12,703 nucleotides of DNA. It comes from REEB481 sp039796915 (GTDB taxonomy: Bacteria > Bacteroidota > Bacteroidia > NS11-12g > UBA955). The notes beneath the pieces were generated by a model. The model ran no database searches. It saw nothing but the letters and a program-made list of their open reading frames with translations, and was not told the origin of the DNA. Where the stretch lies: positions 1 through 12,703 of the forward strand of contig JBDKIU010000025.1 of the NCBI GenBank assembly GCA_039796915.1. The letters are read 5' to 3'. Numbering within the stretch: the stretch's first letter is position 1; the number at the start of each line of letters is the position of its first letter. Of this stretch, positions 1 to 7,038 are shown one piece after another. Made by a program: the position numbers and the translations under genes.

Positions 1-202
1 CTTTCCGCACAAAGTCGCGAAAGTTTTCCTTGACAACAACAAGACCTGAGGCCTGGTGGGCGCTGAGAAACGAGTTGGGAATTTTGTTCCGGCCCCGACT
101 GTTCCATTTGAACTCAAATGCACGGATGATGCCATTTTCTTCTTCAACAAAATCTATCTCCTGTTTCTGAACTATCCGCCAGAAATAATGAATATTCAGC
201 GA
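1..202 (-). pseudogene. C-terminal remnant of a DUF4143-type AAA ATPase, cut by the window edge
   Basis: Read on the minus strand with codons starting at 2 mod 3, positions 202 down to 2 give an open stretch of 67 codons containing IHYFWRIVQKQEIDFVEE and then AFEFKWNSRGRNKIPNSFL and VVVKENFRDFV. The pattern FWR..-EID-.E, .AFEFKWN, P..F and ..ENF..F is the signature of the C-terminal nuclease-like DUF4143 part of predicted AAA ATPases, often found in genomic islands (recognition from memory of the family). The frame continues past the left edge, so the true stop lies outside, probably within a few codons. Upstream the frame hits a TAA at 203-205, and no other frame between 203 and 426 shows the expected conserved region before FWR or any ATPase part. 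I infer a decayed or truncated gene. A sequencing error at 203-205 could also break the frame, but would not explain the missing upstream homology. Confidence 0.62.
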
Positions 203-397
203 TTACTTTCCCAAAAAATGAGGTGTTTTTAGCGATGTGTTCATTTTCCCTGAAATACCACGGCCCAATTCCATCCTCTTTTTCACAGATGAGTTCCGAA
301 TGCCACCCAGGCAACAAAGCTAAAATTCTGCATAAAATCAGGCTTTGCCGCATGGGTGCTGCAGGAAAGCCGCGCCAAGGTCAAGTGCTGGAAATGA

Positions 398-421
398 TGT
401 AATTTCGCGCAAATCATTACA
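398..421. promoter_or_regulatory. Inverted repeat and possible -7 element before glmS
   Basis: TGTAAT at 398-403 and ATTACA at 416-421 are perfect inverted repeats separated by 12 nt. A competing pair, AATGAT at 393-398 with ATCATT at 413-418, overlaps it. TAATTTCG at 400-407 differs in one base from the Bacteroidota -7 consensus TAnnTTTG and lies about 20 nt before the glmS ATG. No convincing -33 TTTG is seen, so promoter activity and any operator role are weak inferences. Confidence 0.22.
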
Positions 422-426
422 CCCCT

Positions 427-2268
427 ATGTGCGGAATCGTCGCTTACATTGGCCCGAAACAGGCCTACCCTATCCTCATTAAAGGTCTCAAGCGCCTGGA
501 ATACCGTGGCTACGACAGCGCCGGCATCGCCCTGATGAATGGCGACATGCGCGTTTTCAAGAAGCAGGGCAAGGTTGCTGACCTGGAAAACAGTCTTACC
601 GACCAGGATGTGGAAGGCAACATGGGCATGGGACATACCCGTTGGGCCACCCACGGAGTTCCCAACAACGTGAATGCTCACCCGCACAAATCACAGAACG
701 GTGAACTTGCGGTGATCCATAACGGCATCATTGAAAACTACATGACCCTGAAAGAGGGCCTGTTGCTGCGCGGTCACACCTTTGAGAGTGATACCGATAC
801 AGAAGTGCTCATTCACCTCATTGAGGATGTGATGAACCATACCAACCTGTCGCTTCAGGATGCAGTTCGCGCTGCATTGGCTCAGGTGGTAGGCGCTTAT
901 GCCATCGTTATTCTTTCAAAAAACCATCCTGAACATCTTATTGCCGCCAGAAAAGGAAGCCCGCTGGTGGTAGGCATTGGCGAAGAACCAGGTGAATTTT
1001 TCCTGGCCAGCGACGCCACGCCGATAGTGGAATACACCCGCCAGGTGATTTACCTCAACGATGGGGAAATTGCCATTGTTGACAATGGTTCTTTGTCGGT
1101 GCGCACCATCGACAACGAAATTCAGACGCCTTATGTGCATGAATTGGAAATGAACCTCGAACAACTGGAAAAGGGCGGCTACGAGCATTTCATGCTTAAG
1201 GAAATTTACGAGCAACCCAAATCCATCCTGGACAGTTTCCGTGGACGTATCGACCCCAAAGAGGCTGAATTCCACATGCGCAGTATTTTCGAATATGAAG
1301 AGAAGCTGCGCAACATCAAACGCCTGCTGCTGATTGGCTGCGGTACCAGCTGGCACGCGGGCCTTGTAGGCGAATATCTGTTTGAAGAATACGCGCGCAT
1401 TCCTGTGGAAGTGGAATACGCCAGCGAGTTCCGTTACCGCAATCCGGTGATTTACAACGACGATTTGGTAATTGCCATCAGCCAGTCTGGAGAAACTGCC
1501 GATACGCTGGCAGCGATGGAACTGGCTAAAAACAACGGAGCCACGGTTTTTGGCGTGTGCAACGTGGTGGGCAGCAGCATTCCCCGCATGAGCCATGCCG
1601 GAGCTTATACCCACGCAGGCCCGGAAATCGGGGTAGCTAGCACCAAAGCATTTACTGCACAGGTAACCGTTCTTGCCATTATGGCCATGGCCGTGGCCAA
1701 GCTGAAAGGCAACATGCGCAGCGACAGGTTACGCACCCTGATGTATGAGCTGGAATCTATTCCTTCCAAAGTGGAAAAAGCCCTGAAGCTCAACGACCAG
1801 ATTGTGGACATTGCCTCCAAGTATAAAGACGCCAGCAACTTCTTGTACCTGGGCCGCGGATACAATTTCCCGGTTGCCCTTGAAGGTGCGCTGAAACTCA
1901 AGGAAATCAGCTACATCCATGCCGAAGGTTATCCCGCTGCAGAAATGAAGCACGGTCCGATTGCGCTGATTGATGAAGAAATGCCGGTTGTGGTGGTTGC
2001 CACCAACAGTGCGCATTACGAAAAAGTAATCAGCAACATCCAGGAAGTGAAGGCTCGCAAAGGAAAAATCATTGCTGTGGTCACAGAAGGTGATACCAAG
2101 GTGAAGGAAATGGCCGACCACGTGATTGAAGTTCCCGAAACCGACGAATCGCTGAGCCCGCTGATCAATACCATTCCTTTGCAACTGCTCAGCTACCACA
2201 TCGCTGTGATGCGTGGCTGTAACGTGGACCAACCGCGCAACCTCGCGAAGAGCGTTACCGTGGAGTAA
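427..2268 (+). CDS. glmS: Glutamine--fructose-6-phosphate aminotransferase (isomerizing)
   Basis: Converts fructose-6-phosphate and glutamine to glucosamine-6-phosphate, the first step toward UDP-GlcNAc, in the cytoplasm. The 613-residue protein is full length (E. coli about 609). It begins MCGIVAYIG, with the catalytic Cys exposed after Met removal. The glutaminase domain (about 1-230) shows RLEYRGYDSAG (about 23-33), HTRWATHG (about 70-77) and HNGIIENY (about 98-105). Two SIS sugar-isomerase domains follow: GCGTSWHAG near 303, SQSGETADTL near 351 and STKAFTAQ near 404, then EGALKLKEISYIHAE near 485-499 with the catalytic Lys, Glu and His. It ends in the conserved LAKSVTVE, which carries the C-terminal active-site Lys. 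The ATG at 427 is fixed by the N-terminal Cys. No Shine-Dalgarno is present, as expected in Bacteroidota. It stands alone; the next gene starts 61 bp downstream and is unrelated. Its product ultimately supplies UDP-GlcNAc, a likely precursor for the nonulosonic-acid operon at 6321-12032. I see no ribozyme-like leader. Confidence 0.98.
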   Translation: MCGIVAYIGPKQAYPILIKGLKRLEYRGYDSAGIALMNGDMRVFKKQGKVADLENSLTDQDVEGNMGMGHTRWATHGVPNNVNAHPHKSQNGELAVIHNGIIENYMTLKEGLLLRGHTFESDTDTEVLIHLIEDVMNHTNLSLQDAVRAALAQVVGAYAIVILSKNHPEHLIAARKGSPLVVGIGEEPGEFFLASDATPIVEYTRQVIYLNDGEIAIVDNGSLSVRTIDNEIQTPYVHELEMNLEQLEKGGYEHFMLKEIYEQPKSILDSFRGRIDPKEAEFHMRSIFEYEEKLRNIKRLLLIGCGTSWHAGLVGEYLFEEYARIPVEVEYASEFRYRNPVIYNDDLVIAISQSGETADTLAAMELAKNNGATVFGVCNVVGSSIPRMSHAGAYTHAGPEIGVASTKAFTAQVTVLAIMAMAVAKLKGNMRSDRLRTLMYELESIPSKVEKALKLNDQIVDIASKYKDASNFLYLGRGYNFPVALEGALKLKEISYIHAEGYPAAEMKHGPIALIDEEMPVVVVATNSAHYEKVISNIQEVKARKGKIIAVVTEGDTKVKEMADHVIEVPETDESLSPLINTIPLQLLSYHIAVMRGCNVDQPRNLAKSVTVE

Positions 2269-2270
2269 TT

Positions 2271-2331
2271 CCGAACGTACAGTGTTTGATGCTCCTGTAT
2301 TCTCGGGAATTAAAACTAATTAATCGAGAAT
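2271..2331 (+). repeat. Two overlapping inverted repeats between glmS and the T9SS cargo gene
   Basis: CCGA...TACAG (2271-2282) can pair with CTGTA...TCGG (2295-2306), an imperfect stem with a central 3-nt mismatch that could serve as a weak glmS terminator, though no T-run follows. ATTCTCG at 2299-2305 also pairs perfectly with CGAGAAT at 2325-2331, which covers the first two bases of the next ATG. The two structures share bases and exclude each other. Function is unproven. Confidence 0.25.
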
Positions 2332-4075
2332 GATCAGAATTTATTTAATAGCGCTGATTGCTTCCTTTACAGGTGACTGTTTAGCGCAAACGAAAATAAC
2401 AGCAGAATGGCTGCGTCATACTTGTGGCTACACAAATGGTGTTAATCTGTTGGGTGGAAACGTTTGGGGTGATGCTGTTTGCACTGATAAATTTGGTAAT
2501 TCATATAATTCTGGATCCTTCAGCGGAAATTGGTTCACCATGGATACAGTTATTGAAATGTTAGAAAATCGATTCTACATCAATAAATACAACGCACAAG
2601 GGCAAAGACTATGGACTGCAAAAGCGAAAGGAACCACGATAAATTCCATCATGACACCTACCAAAATGGAATGTGATAGTTTTGGTAATGTGTACATATG
2701 TGGAATTTTCAGTGTTGATGATAGCGTTTACATGGCACCAAATTGGTATCCAATTGGTAGCGGGTTCGTGGCAAAATATGATGCTTACGGAAATAATGTT
2801 TGGTGTAGCTATGTACCCAGAACAGGAACCACCGCTATCAGTTTTACTGACATGTCCATTAATGATAATCACATTTATGTTTGTGGTAATATGGGGTTCG
2901 GCACTCAATCGTTTGGGGGATTTTCATTTAATTCTACTCAATCTCAAAACGGAATTATTGCCAAACTAGATTTGAATGGTAAAGTGTTACAGGCTGAACA
3001 AATAGATCCTAACTCGGTGAATGAAGTTTATGGTATAGAGTCTTCTGCGAATTCTAATAATGTTTATTTAGTTGGTCAATACATATCTTCAAGGTTGAAT
3101 ATCGATGGCATTCAATTAATACTTACCGATGGAGCGACTAATTCATTTATCTTAAAAATGGATAAGCAGTTTTCCTCAATATGGTTAAAGAAAGGGTTAA
3201 CGTATCTTCATCCTAATCAAACGGTTGGTTTTAGTGTTCCATGTTTTAGAAAATTAGAAATAGATCAGTTTGAAAACCTCTATGTTCTCGCAAATGGAAA
3301 TGGTGATAGTACTGTCATTGGAAACTTACGTTTTGCACACAGAATTTCGCCAAATGGAAACTATGCACAAGATATTTATCTGGTAAAATTAAATTCAAAT
3401 GGTCAGGAGTTATGGTTGCGTCATGGAGGTAGTGATGAAATGGACGTAGCAAATGATATAATTACAGACAAGTGGGGCAACTCTACCATCTCGGTTTATT
3501 CTGGAAGACAATCTTTAAGTGGTTTAATATTTTCGAATGATACCATTTCCCAGTGGCATGGCGCATTGGTGAAATATGATCCTTGGGGAAACATTATTTA
3601 CACGCAAAAACTTCAAGAGGCAAGATCCATCAAGGCGCTAGCTCTGGGAATAGATAGTTCCTTTTATGGCACAGGTACAGGATTTAACCCGGGGATCAAA
3701 TACGTAAATCTGTCAATACCAGAATGTGAAGATACTTTACATGGTTATTACAATCCACCGTTTAAAATGGTAATGGTAAAGTTTCATGACGAAACGGGTG
3801 ACTTTACAAGTTCAATTGTATCTAAACCTAATATTACAGAACAATTTGTTGTTTATCCAAATCCCACATCAGCTGCGCTCCGAGTTGATTTCAAGTCAAA
3901 CAATTCCTATCCTGTACGTTTTAAGGTAATATCATCTACTGGTGTAGAAACTTTAAAGGGTTTACTTGAAAATAAAAATTCCTATATTGATACAAATGAC
4001 TTGGTTGGTGGATTGTATATACTTAATCTGGAAGCAAAAGGACAAGTGCTGAATTATCGATTCGTGAAAGAATAA
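2330..4075 (+). CDS. Secreted beta-propeller-like protein with T9SS type A C-terminal sorting domain
   Basis: The 581-residue protein has a signal peptide (about 1-20, hydrophobic core and LAQ cleavage-type end). The body holds spaced motifs of the type D-x-x-G-N-x-Y-x-x-G (DKFGNSYNSGSF near 53, DSFGNVYICGIF near 116, DQFENLYVL near 312, DKWGNSTISVYSG near 380), alternating with AKYDAYGNNVW, AKLDLNGKVL, VKLNSNGQELW and VKYDPWGN. This resembles SBBP-type beta-propeller repeats. Residues about 506-581 start FVVYPNPTSAALRVDF and end GLYILNL...YRFVKE, the T9SS type A sorting domain. By family knowledge the protein crosses the outer membrane by T9SS and is anchored or released after domain cleavage; ligand or activity is unknown. 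The gene is visibly richer in A+T than glmS and the downstream operon, with many ATT/AAT/TTA codons, which could mean transfer or relaxed evolution of a surface protein. The ATG at 2330 immediately precedes a good signal peptide. Confidence 0.88.
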   Translation: MIRIYLIALIASFTGDCLAQTKITAEWLRHTCGYTNGVNLLGGNVWGDAVCTDKFGNSYNSGSFSGNWFTMDTVIEMLENRFYINKYNAQGQRLWTAKAKGTTINSIMTPTKMECDSFGNVYICGIFSVDDSVYMAPNWYPIGSGFVAKYDAYGNNVWCSYVPRTGTTAISFTDMSINDNHIYVCGNMGFGTQSFGGFSFNSTQSQNGIIAKLDLNGKVLQAEQIDPNSVNEVYGIESSANSNNVYLVGQYISSRLNIDGIQLILTDGATNSFILKMDKQFSSIWLKKGLTYLHPNQTVGFSVPCFRKLEIDQFENLYVLANGNGDSTVIGNLRFAHRISPNGNYAQDIYLVKLNSNGQELWLRHGGSDEMDVANDIITDKWGNSTISVYSGRQSLSGLIFSNDTISQWHGALVKYDPWGNIIYTQKLQEARSIKALALGIDSSFYGTGTGFNPGIKYVNLSIPECEDTLHGYYNPPFKMVMVKFHDETGDFTSSIVSKPNITEQFVVYPNPTSAALRVDFKSNNSYPVRFKVISSTGVETLKGLLENKNSYIDTNDLVGGLYILNLEAKGQVLNYRFVKE

Positions 4076-4084
4076 ACACTCCAT

Positions 4085-4500
4085 TTTGTTCATACCAAAC
4101 CCTACATCGTTGATTAGGAACTCAAAAGTTCGGGAAAACCGTTCAACCCTCCTTCTCTTATTCATGTGAATGCTCCAGGGGCATGGTTTGTTTGAAAGTT
4201 GAACCTCTTGGGGTTAGATAGTCGTTGTCGTTCATCCATTGGACAATCTTGATGTAGCTGTTGCCATCCGCATGCATCTTATCAATAGTGTCATACAGAA
4301 ACTGTTGGTAGTCACTGTATGGCGCAGTCCATAAGGTTGCAGAGTAGTAATCAATACTTAAGGTGAGGTAAAAATTAGCCCCTTTGTATGGTCGTTGGTT
4401 GGAACTAATTTCGTTACTGTGGAGTAAGCCACACCCACCCAGTATTCACGCCTGGTAAACCAGCATTTGCGGCACGAAGATTGACCTCTTCGTTTACCAT
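4085..4500 (-). pseudogene. Frameshifted remnant of a small recombinase-like protein
   Basis: This otherwise gene-free stretch contains a minus-strand coding trace in three frames. (1) From the ATG at 4500: MVNEEVNLRAANAGLPGVN, ending at a TAA at 4414-4416. (2) A 95-codon stop-free stretch 4445-4161: ...KGANFYLTLSIDYYS..., FLYDTIDKMHADGNSYIKIV, QWMNDNDYLTPRGSTFKQ, stop TAA 4158-4160. (3) From about 4172 in the next frame: SIHMNKRRRVERFSRTFEF. Joined, these give the pattern 'long helix, Y.KI..WMN..GYLTPRG.TFK, SI..KRR..ERF', which resembles the helix-turn-helix part of recombinase-like hypothetical proteins in Bacteroidota (memory-based, no search done). At least two frameshifts separate the pieces, so I infer a dead gene. 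Its 3' end abuts the convergent T9SS gene. The alternative is chance open frames; the continuity of the motif across frames argues against it. Confidence 0.42.
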
Positions 4501-4503
4501 CTT

Positions 4504-5253
4504 ATGAATTCCATGCTGCACACATCAGGCCGATTTATGCTCCGGCAGATGCCCATGCTGGCTTTACTTTTTGTGTGGATCCAAACGCCTTCGCTGATGG
4601 CGGATAAACCGCGGAAGAACAGGCACAGCATTACACCCATGCTGGGAATCGCCAGAAATACAACCACACCGCTTACCTTGTCGCCGGCTGCTAACCTGCG
4701 CATCCAATACCTGAATGGTGACCAATGGCGAAATCCGTTCATGCTGCGCTACGATTACCGCCTGAATAAAGGAAGCAGTATTGGCGGCAGTCTGCTGCTC
4801 AACTATAGTCCACTGTACCTGAATCCGCAGTTTAACAATGGCATGTTTATCGGGCCTGGCATCATCAACCACGCAGGCACCATGCCGGGATTGGCTGCGC
4901 ACTATTCAGGTTCGTTAAGCCTGGGCCTTGTTCGGCTGTTTGGCAGCTTCGGACTTGGCGCATACCGACAATTCCCTCATGAAACACTAAGTGCCGATTA
5001 CAGCTGGTACAAAAATGCGCCCGCCGCTTTCTATGACTTTGCGGTTGCCTCCACGCACCAAAGCATTCGCCGTCTGCTGCCCATCAGCATTTTAAATGCA
5101 GGCGTAAAGTTTAAACAACTGGAGTTTTCATGGGTAATGCATCGTTCCCTGTGGAGCCCGGTGCGGCCTTTTGAATACAATGGCGCGACATTTAAAAACA
5201 ACATCAGGTTCCGCAGCTCCGGATTTTACGTAGCGTATCAGATTAAATTCTGA
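4504..5253 (+). CDS. Putative outer-membrane beta-barrel protein, function unknown
   Basis: The 249-residue product has an N-terminal hydrophobic stretch (MLALLFVWIQTPSLMA, about 18-33) that reads as a signal peptide with cleavage near ADK. The mature part alternates short amphipathic strands with Gly/Asn/Ser turns (GSSIGGSLLLNYSPLYLN, SGSLSLGLVRLFGSFGLGAY) and ends SSGFYVAYQIKF. A terminal aromatic Phe on an alternating strand is the usual mark of a BAM-inserted barrel. Size suggests about 8-10 strands. I recognise no named family. The true start may be Met12 (4537) or Met16, which give a tighter signal peptide; upstream sequence does not decide. It converges on the minus-strand gene ending at 5268, only 14 bp away, and its own 5' side abuts the recombinase-like remnant, so its promoter must lie within remnant sequence. 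Confidence 0.6.
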   Translation: MNSMLHTSGRFMLRQMPMLALLFVWIQTPSLMADKPRKNRHSITPMLGIARNTTTPLTLSPAANLRIQYLNGDQWRNPFMLRYDYRLNKGSSIGGSLLLNYSPLYLNPQFNNGMFIGPGIINHAGTMPGLAAHYSGSLSLGLVRLFGSFGLGAYRQFPHETLSADYSWYKNAPAAFYDFAVASTHQSIRRLLPISILNAGVKFKQLEFSWVMHRSLWSPVRPFEYNGATFKNNIRFRSSGFYVAYQIKF

Positions 5254-5267
5254 ACAAGTTTTTATCC

Positions 5268-5570
5268 TCAGAAACCTACAGCCAGTAAGGCCCAAAGCAG
5301 TGCCAGCATGCAGCAAGCCGCTGCCAGAAGAACAGACTGCCTTAACCTGTCTGCAACCACCCTGCGAATCCAGGAAAAAAGGATTGTTCCTGCCGAAAGG
5401 AAAAGTGTTGCCGCAACATAATCTTCCCATCCCCAGTTCATTTCTTCGCTGAAGACATCTGCCACAGCCGCAACCAGCAGCAAGGGCAGCCAGATAAAAA
5501 CGGCAATATTCAGGAGCGACTGATACCTCATCGGGCGTACAAAAAAAGGGCAACATTGCTGTTGCCCCAT
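5268..5570 (-). CDS. Small membrane protein, probably C-terminally short
   Basis: From the ATG at 5570 the product has 100 residues with three hydrophobic segments: LLNIAVFIWLPLLLVAAVAD, DYVAATLFLSAGTILFSWI and SVLLAAACCMLALLWALLAV. The pattern 'EEMNWGWEDYVAATLFLSAG', then a basic loop, then 'WALLAVGF' resembles a family of small bacterial membrane proteins in which E-x-N-W-x-x-x-D-F/Y follows the first helix and LAVG-I/F ends the third (from memory). Those proteins usually continue with a short soluble stretch and more helices, whereas this one stops at AVGF. The frame is open up to a possible start at 5630, but that overlaps the peroxiredoxin by 35 bp; 5570 (25 bp after its stop) or 5531 are more natural. 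Probably co-transcribed with the peroxiredoxin. Function unknown. Confidence 0.55.
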   Translation of the reverse strand: MGQQQCCPFFVRPMRYQSLLNIAVFIWLPLLLVAAVADVFSEEMNWGWEDYVAATLFLSAGTILFSWIRRVVADRLRQSVLLAAACCMLALLWALLAVGF

Positions 5571-5595
5571 GAATACTTCTACGAGTTTCGAACAA

Positions 5596-6243
5596 TCAGA
5601 GGTTCTTCCGTGCCAGGTAAAAATCCACACGGTCGATGCTGTTGTCGTTCAGACGCTCATTCATCTCATCCAGGGTTTTTGGTGGAGGAATAATCACCTG
5701 ATCGCCTTTTCTCCAGTTCAGCGGCATGGCCACTTTGTGCGCGTCTGAAGTTTGCAGGGCTTCCAATGCGCGCAGGATTTCATCCATGTTCCGGCCCACA
5801 TTCAGCGGATAATACATGATGAGGCGGATTTTCCTGGAAGGATCAATGAAGAATACCGCACGCACGGCCGCTGTTTCGCTTTCATTGGGCTGCAGCATGC
5901 CGTACAGCTTGCTCACCTTCATATCCAGATCGGCGATGATGGGAAAATCAAAATACACACCGGTTTTCTCGCGCACATTGTTCACCCAGGCCAGGTGTGA
6001 ATGAATACTGTCGATGCTCAATCCAAGCAGTTCGGTATTCATGGCATCGAAGGTGCCTTTCTGCTGCGCGAAGCCGCTCATTTCTGTAGTGCATACAGGA
6101 GTAAAATCGGCAGGATGGGAAAAAAGGATGATCCATTTTCCGACGGCAAATTCGCTCAGGCGAATCTTGCCTTTCGTGGTCAGCGCTTCAAAATCGGGGG
6201 CCATGTCGCCAATGCGCGGCATGAAGTTGCTGTTCTGTTCCAT
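5596..6243 (-). CDS. 1-Cys peroxiredoxin, Prx6 type (AhpC/TSA family)
   Basis: Cytoplasmic thiol peroxidase reducing H2O2 and organic hydroperoxides. The 215-residue protein has the thioredoxin-fold peroxiredoxin domain at about 10-160 with the catalytic motif HPADFTPVCTTE (about 43-54), Cys51 being the peroxidatic residue with Pro and Thr of PxxxTxxC. The Prx6-specific C-terminal domain follows (about 165-215: ALQTSDAHKVAMPLNWRKGD then VIIPPP). Cys51 is the only cysteine in the whole protein, so no internal or C-terminal resolving Cys exists and turnover must use an external thiol; this fits the 1-Cys class. Length is normal for bacterial and archaeal Prx6 proteins. The start at 6243 puts the N-terminus (MEQNSNFMPRIGDMAPDFEA) where the family begins. 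It lies 77 bp downstream of neuA on the same strand, so read-through is possible, but the functions are unrelated. Confidence 0.93.
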   Translation of the reverse strand: MEQNSNFMPRIGDMAPDFEALTTKGKIRLSEFAVGKWIILFSHPADFTPVCTTEMSGFAQQKGTFDAMNTELLGLSIDSIHSHLAWVNNVREKTGVYFDFPIIADLDMKVSKLYGMLQPNESETAAVRAVFFIDPSRKIRLIMYYPLNVGRNMDEILRALEALQTSDAHKVAMPLNWRKGDQVIIPPPKTLDEMNERLNDNSIDRVDFYLARKNL

Positions 6244-6320
6244 TGGATAACTGATTAATGGTACAAAGCAACTTCCTGCGCACGGGCTGTGCAGTAACCC
6301 GCGTCACAAAAGCGACTGAT

Positions 6321-7037
6321 TCAGGACCCGATAAACCGGCCTTTCAGCGAAATCACTTTTTCTTCCGCCAGAAGCCAGTCGGAGGCCACATCAATATTCA
6401 CCCGAAAATCCACAGTATTTTCCCAAAACGCCAGCGTTTCACCGTAGAGGCTGCGCTGTTCCAGCAATACCGAGGTTTTGGTCAGGTAAATGCTTCCATC
6501 ACGCATAAACGCCGGAGGCAGTTCTTGTCTTCTTTTGATAATTTCCTTTTCGCCCGTGGCAATATGTAAAAAACCCTGTGCATCGGGCTCAAACAACCAA
6601 TGCGGATTGTATTCATGAGGCACCGGAACCACCGAAACCAAAGCATCTGCGCCGAGGTTGAGGAAGCGGTCCACCGCGCCTTTCAGGGAACCTTTTTCGC
6701 GCAGCGGTGTAGTGGGCTGCAACAAACAAACCGCATCGAACTGTTGTCCTTGTCCGAGGTAATATTCCAGAGCATGAATCACCACGTCGATGCTGGCGGA
6801 ATGATCGGCAGAAAGCGCTTCCGGCCTGAGCCAGGGCACTTCCGCACCACAGTCACGTGCCACGGAGGCATACTGTTCACTGTCGGTACTCACAAGAACG
6901 GTATCGATTTCCGGGCATTCCTGCGCCGCCTGTACAGAATACCACAGCAAGGGTTTTCCATCCAGGAGCTTGATGTTCTTGTCCTTAACGCCCTTGGAAC
7001 CGGAACGGGCGGGAATGATGGCCAGAATCTTAGACAA
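6321..7037 (-). CDS. neuA: CMP-nonulosonic acid (acylneuraminate) cytidylyltransferase
   Basis: Activates a nonulosonic acid with CTP to CMP-sugar, the last cytoplasmic step before transfer. The 238-residue protein carries the CMP-NeuAc synthetase nucleotide-binding motif IPARSGSKGVKDKN (8-21, Arg11 and Lys15), LLQPTTPLR (105-113), FMRDGSIYL (about 178-185) and the metal-binding end VNIDVASDW (213-221). The start is unusual: no ATG is near, and the conserved N-terminus SKILAIIPARSGSKG is preceded by TTG at 7037-7035, one base after the neuC TGA (7041-7039), giving TGAtTTG. This looks like a termination-reinitiation coupling. It is last in the five-gene set. NeuA, LegF and PseF homologues cannot be told apart here; with neuC and neuB beside it the substrate is Neu5Ac or a legionaminic-type acid rather than pseudaminic acid. 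The class is certain, the sugar is not. Confidence 0.9.
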   Translation of the reverse strand: MSKILAIIPARSGSKGVKDKNIKLLDGKPLLWYSVQAAQECPEIDTVLVSTDSEQYASVARDCGAEVPWLRPEALSADHSASIDVVIHALEYYLGQGQQFDAVCLLQPTTPLREKGSLKGAVDRFLNLGADALVSVVPVPHEYNPHWLFEPDAQGFLHIATGEKEIIKRRQELPPAFMRDGSIYLTKTSVLLEQRSLYGETLAFWENTVDFRVNIDVASDWLLAEEKVISLKGRFIGS

Positions 7038-7038
7038 A

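Noticed and set aside
144..353. 69-codon minus-strand open frame near the left edge
   Set aside because: It overlaps the DUF4143 remnant in a different frame, its product has no recognisable motif, and its C-terminus simply reads the remnant out of frame.
916..2232. Long minus-strand open frames of 232 and 167 codons inside glmS
   Set aside because: They are antisense to an unmistakable full-length glmS, show no family motifs, and come from the codon bias of the sense gene.
5571..5630. N-terminal extension of the small membrane protein
   Set aside because: It would overlap the peroxiredoxin gene by 35 bp and adds residues that mirror the antiparallel frame of that gene; internal ATGs give a better signal-anchor start.
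6244..6320. Independent promoter or terminator between neuA and the peroxiredoxin
   Set aside because: TTGCTTTG on the minus strand resembles a -7 element, but no -33 TTTG lies at the right distance, and no stem with a T-run is seen.
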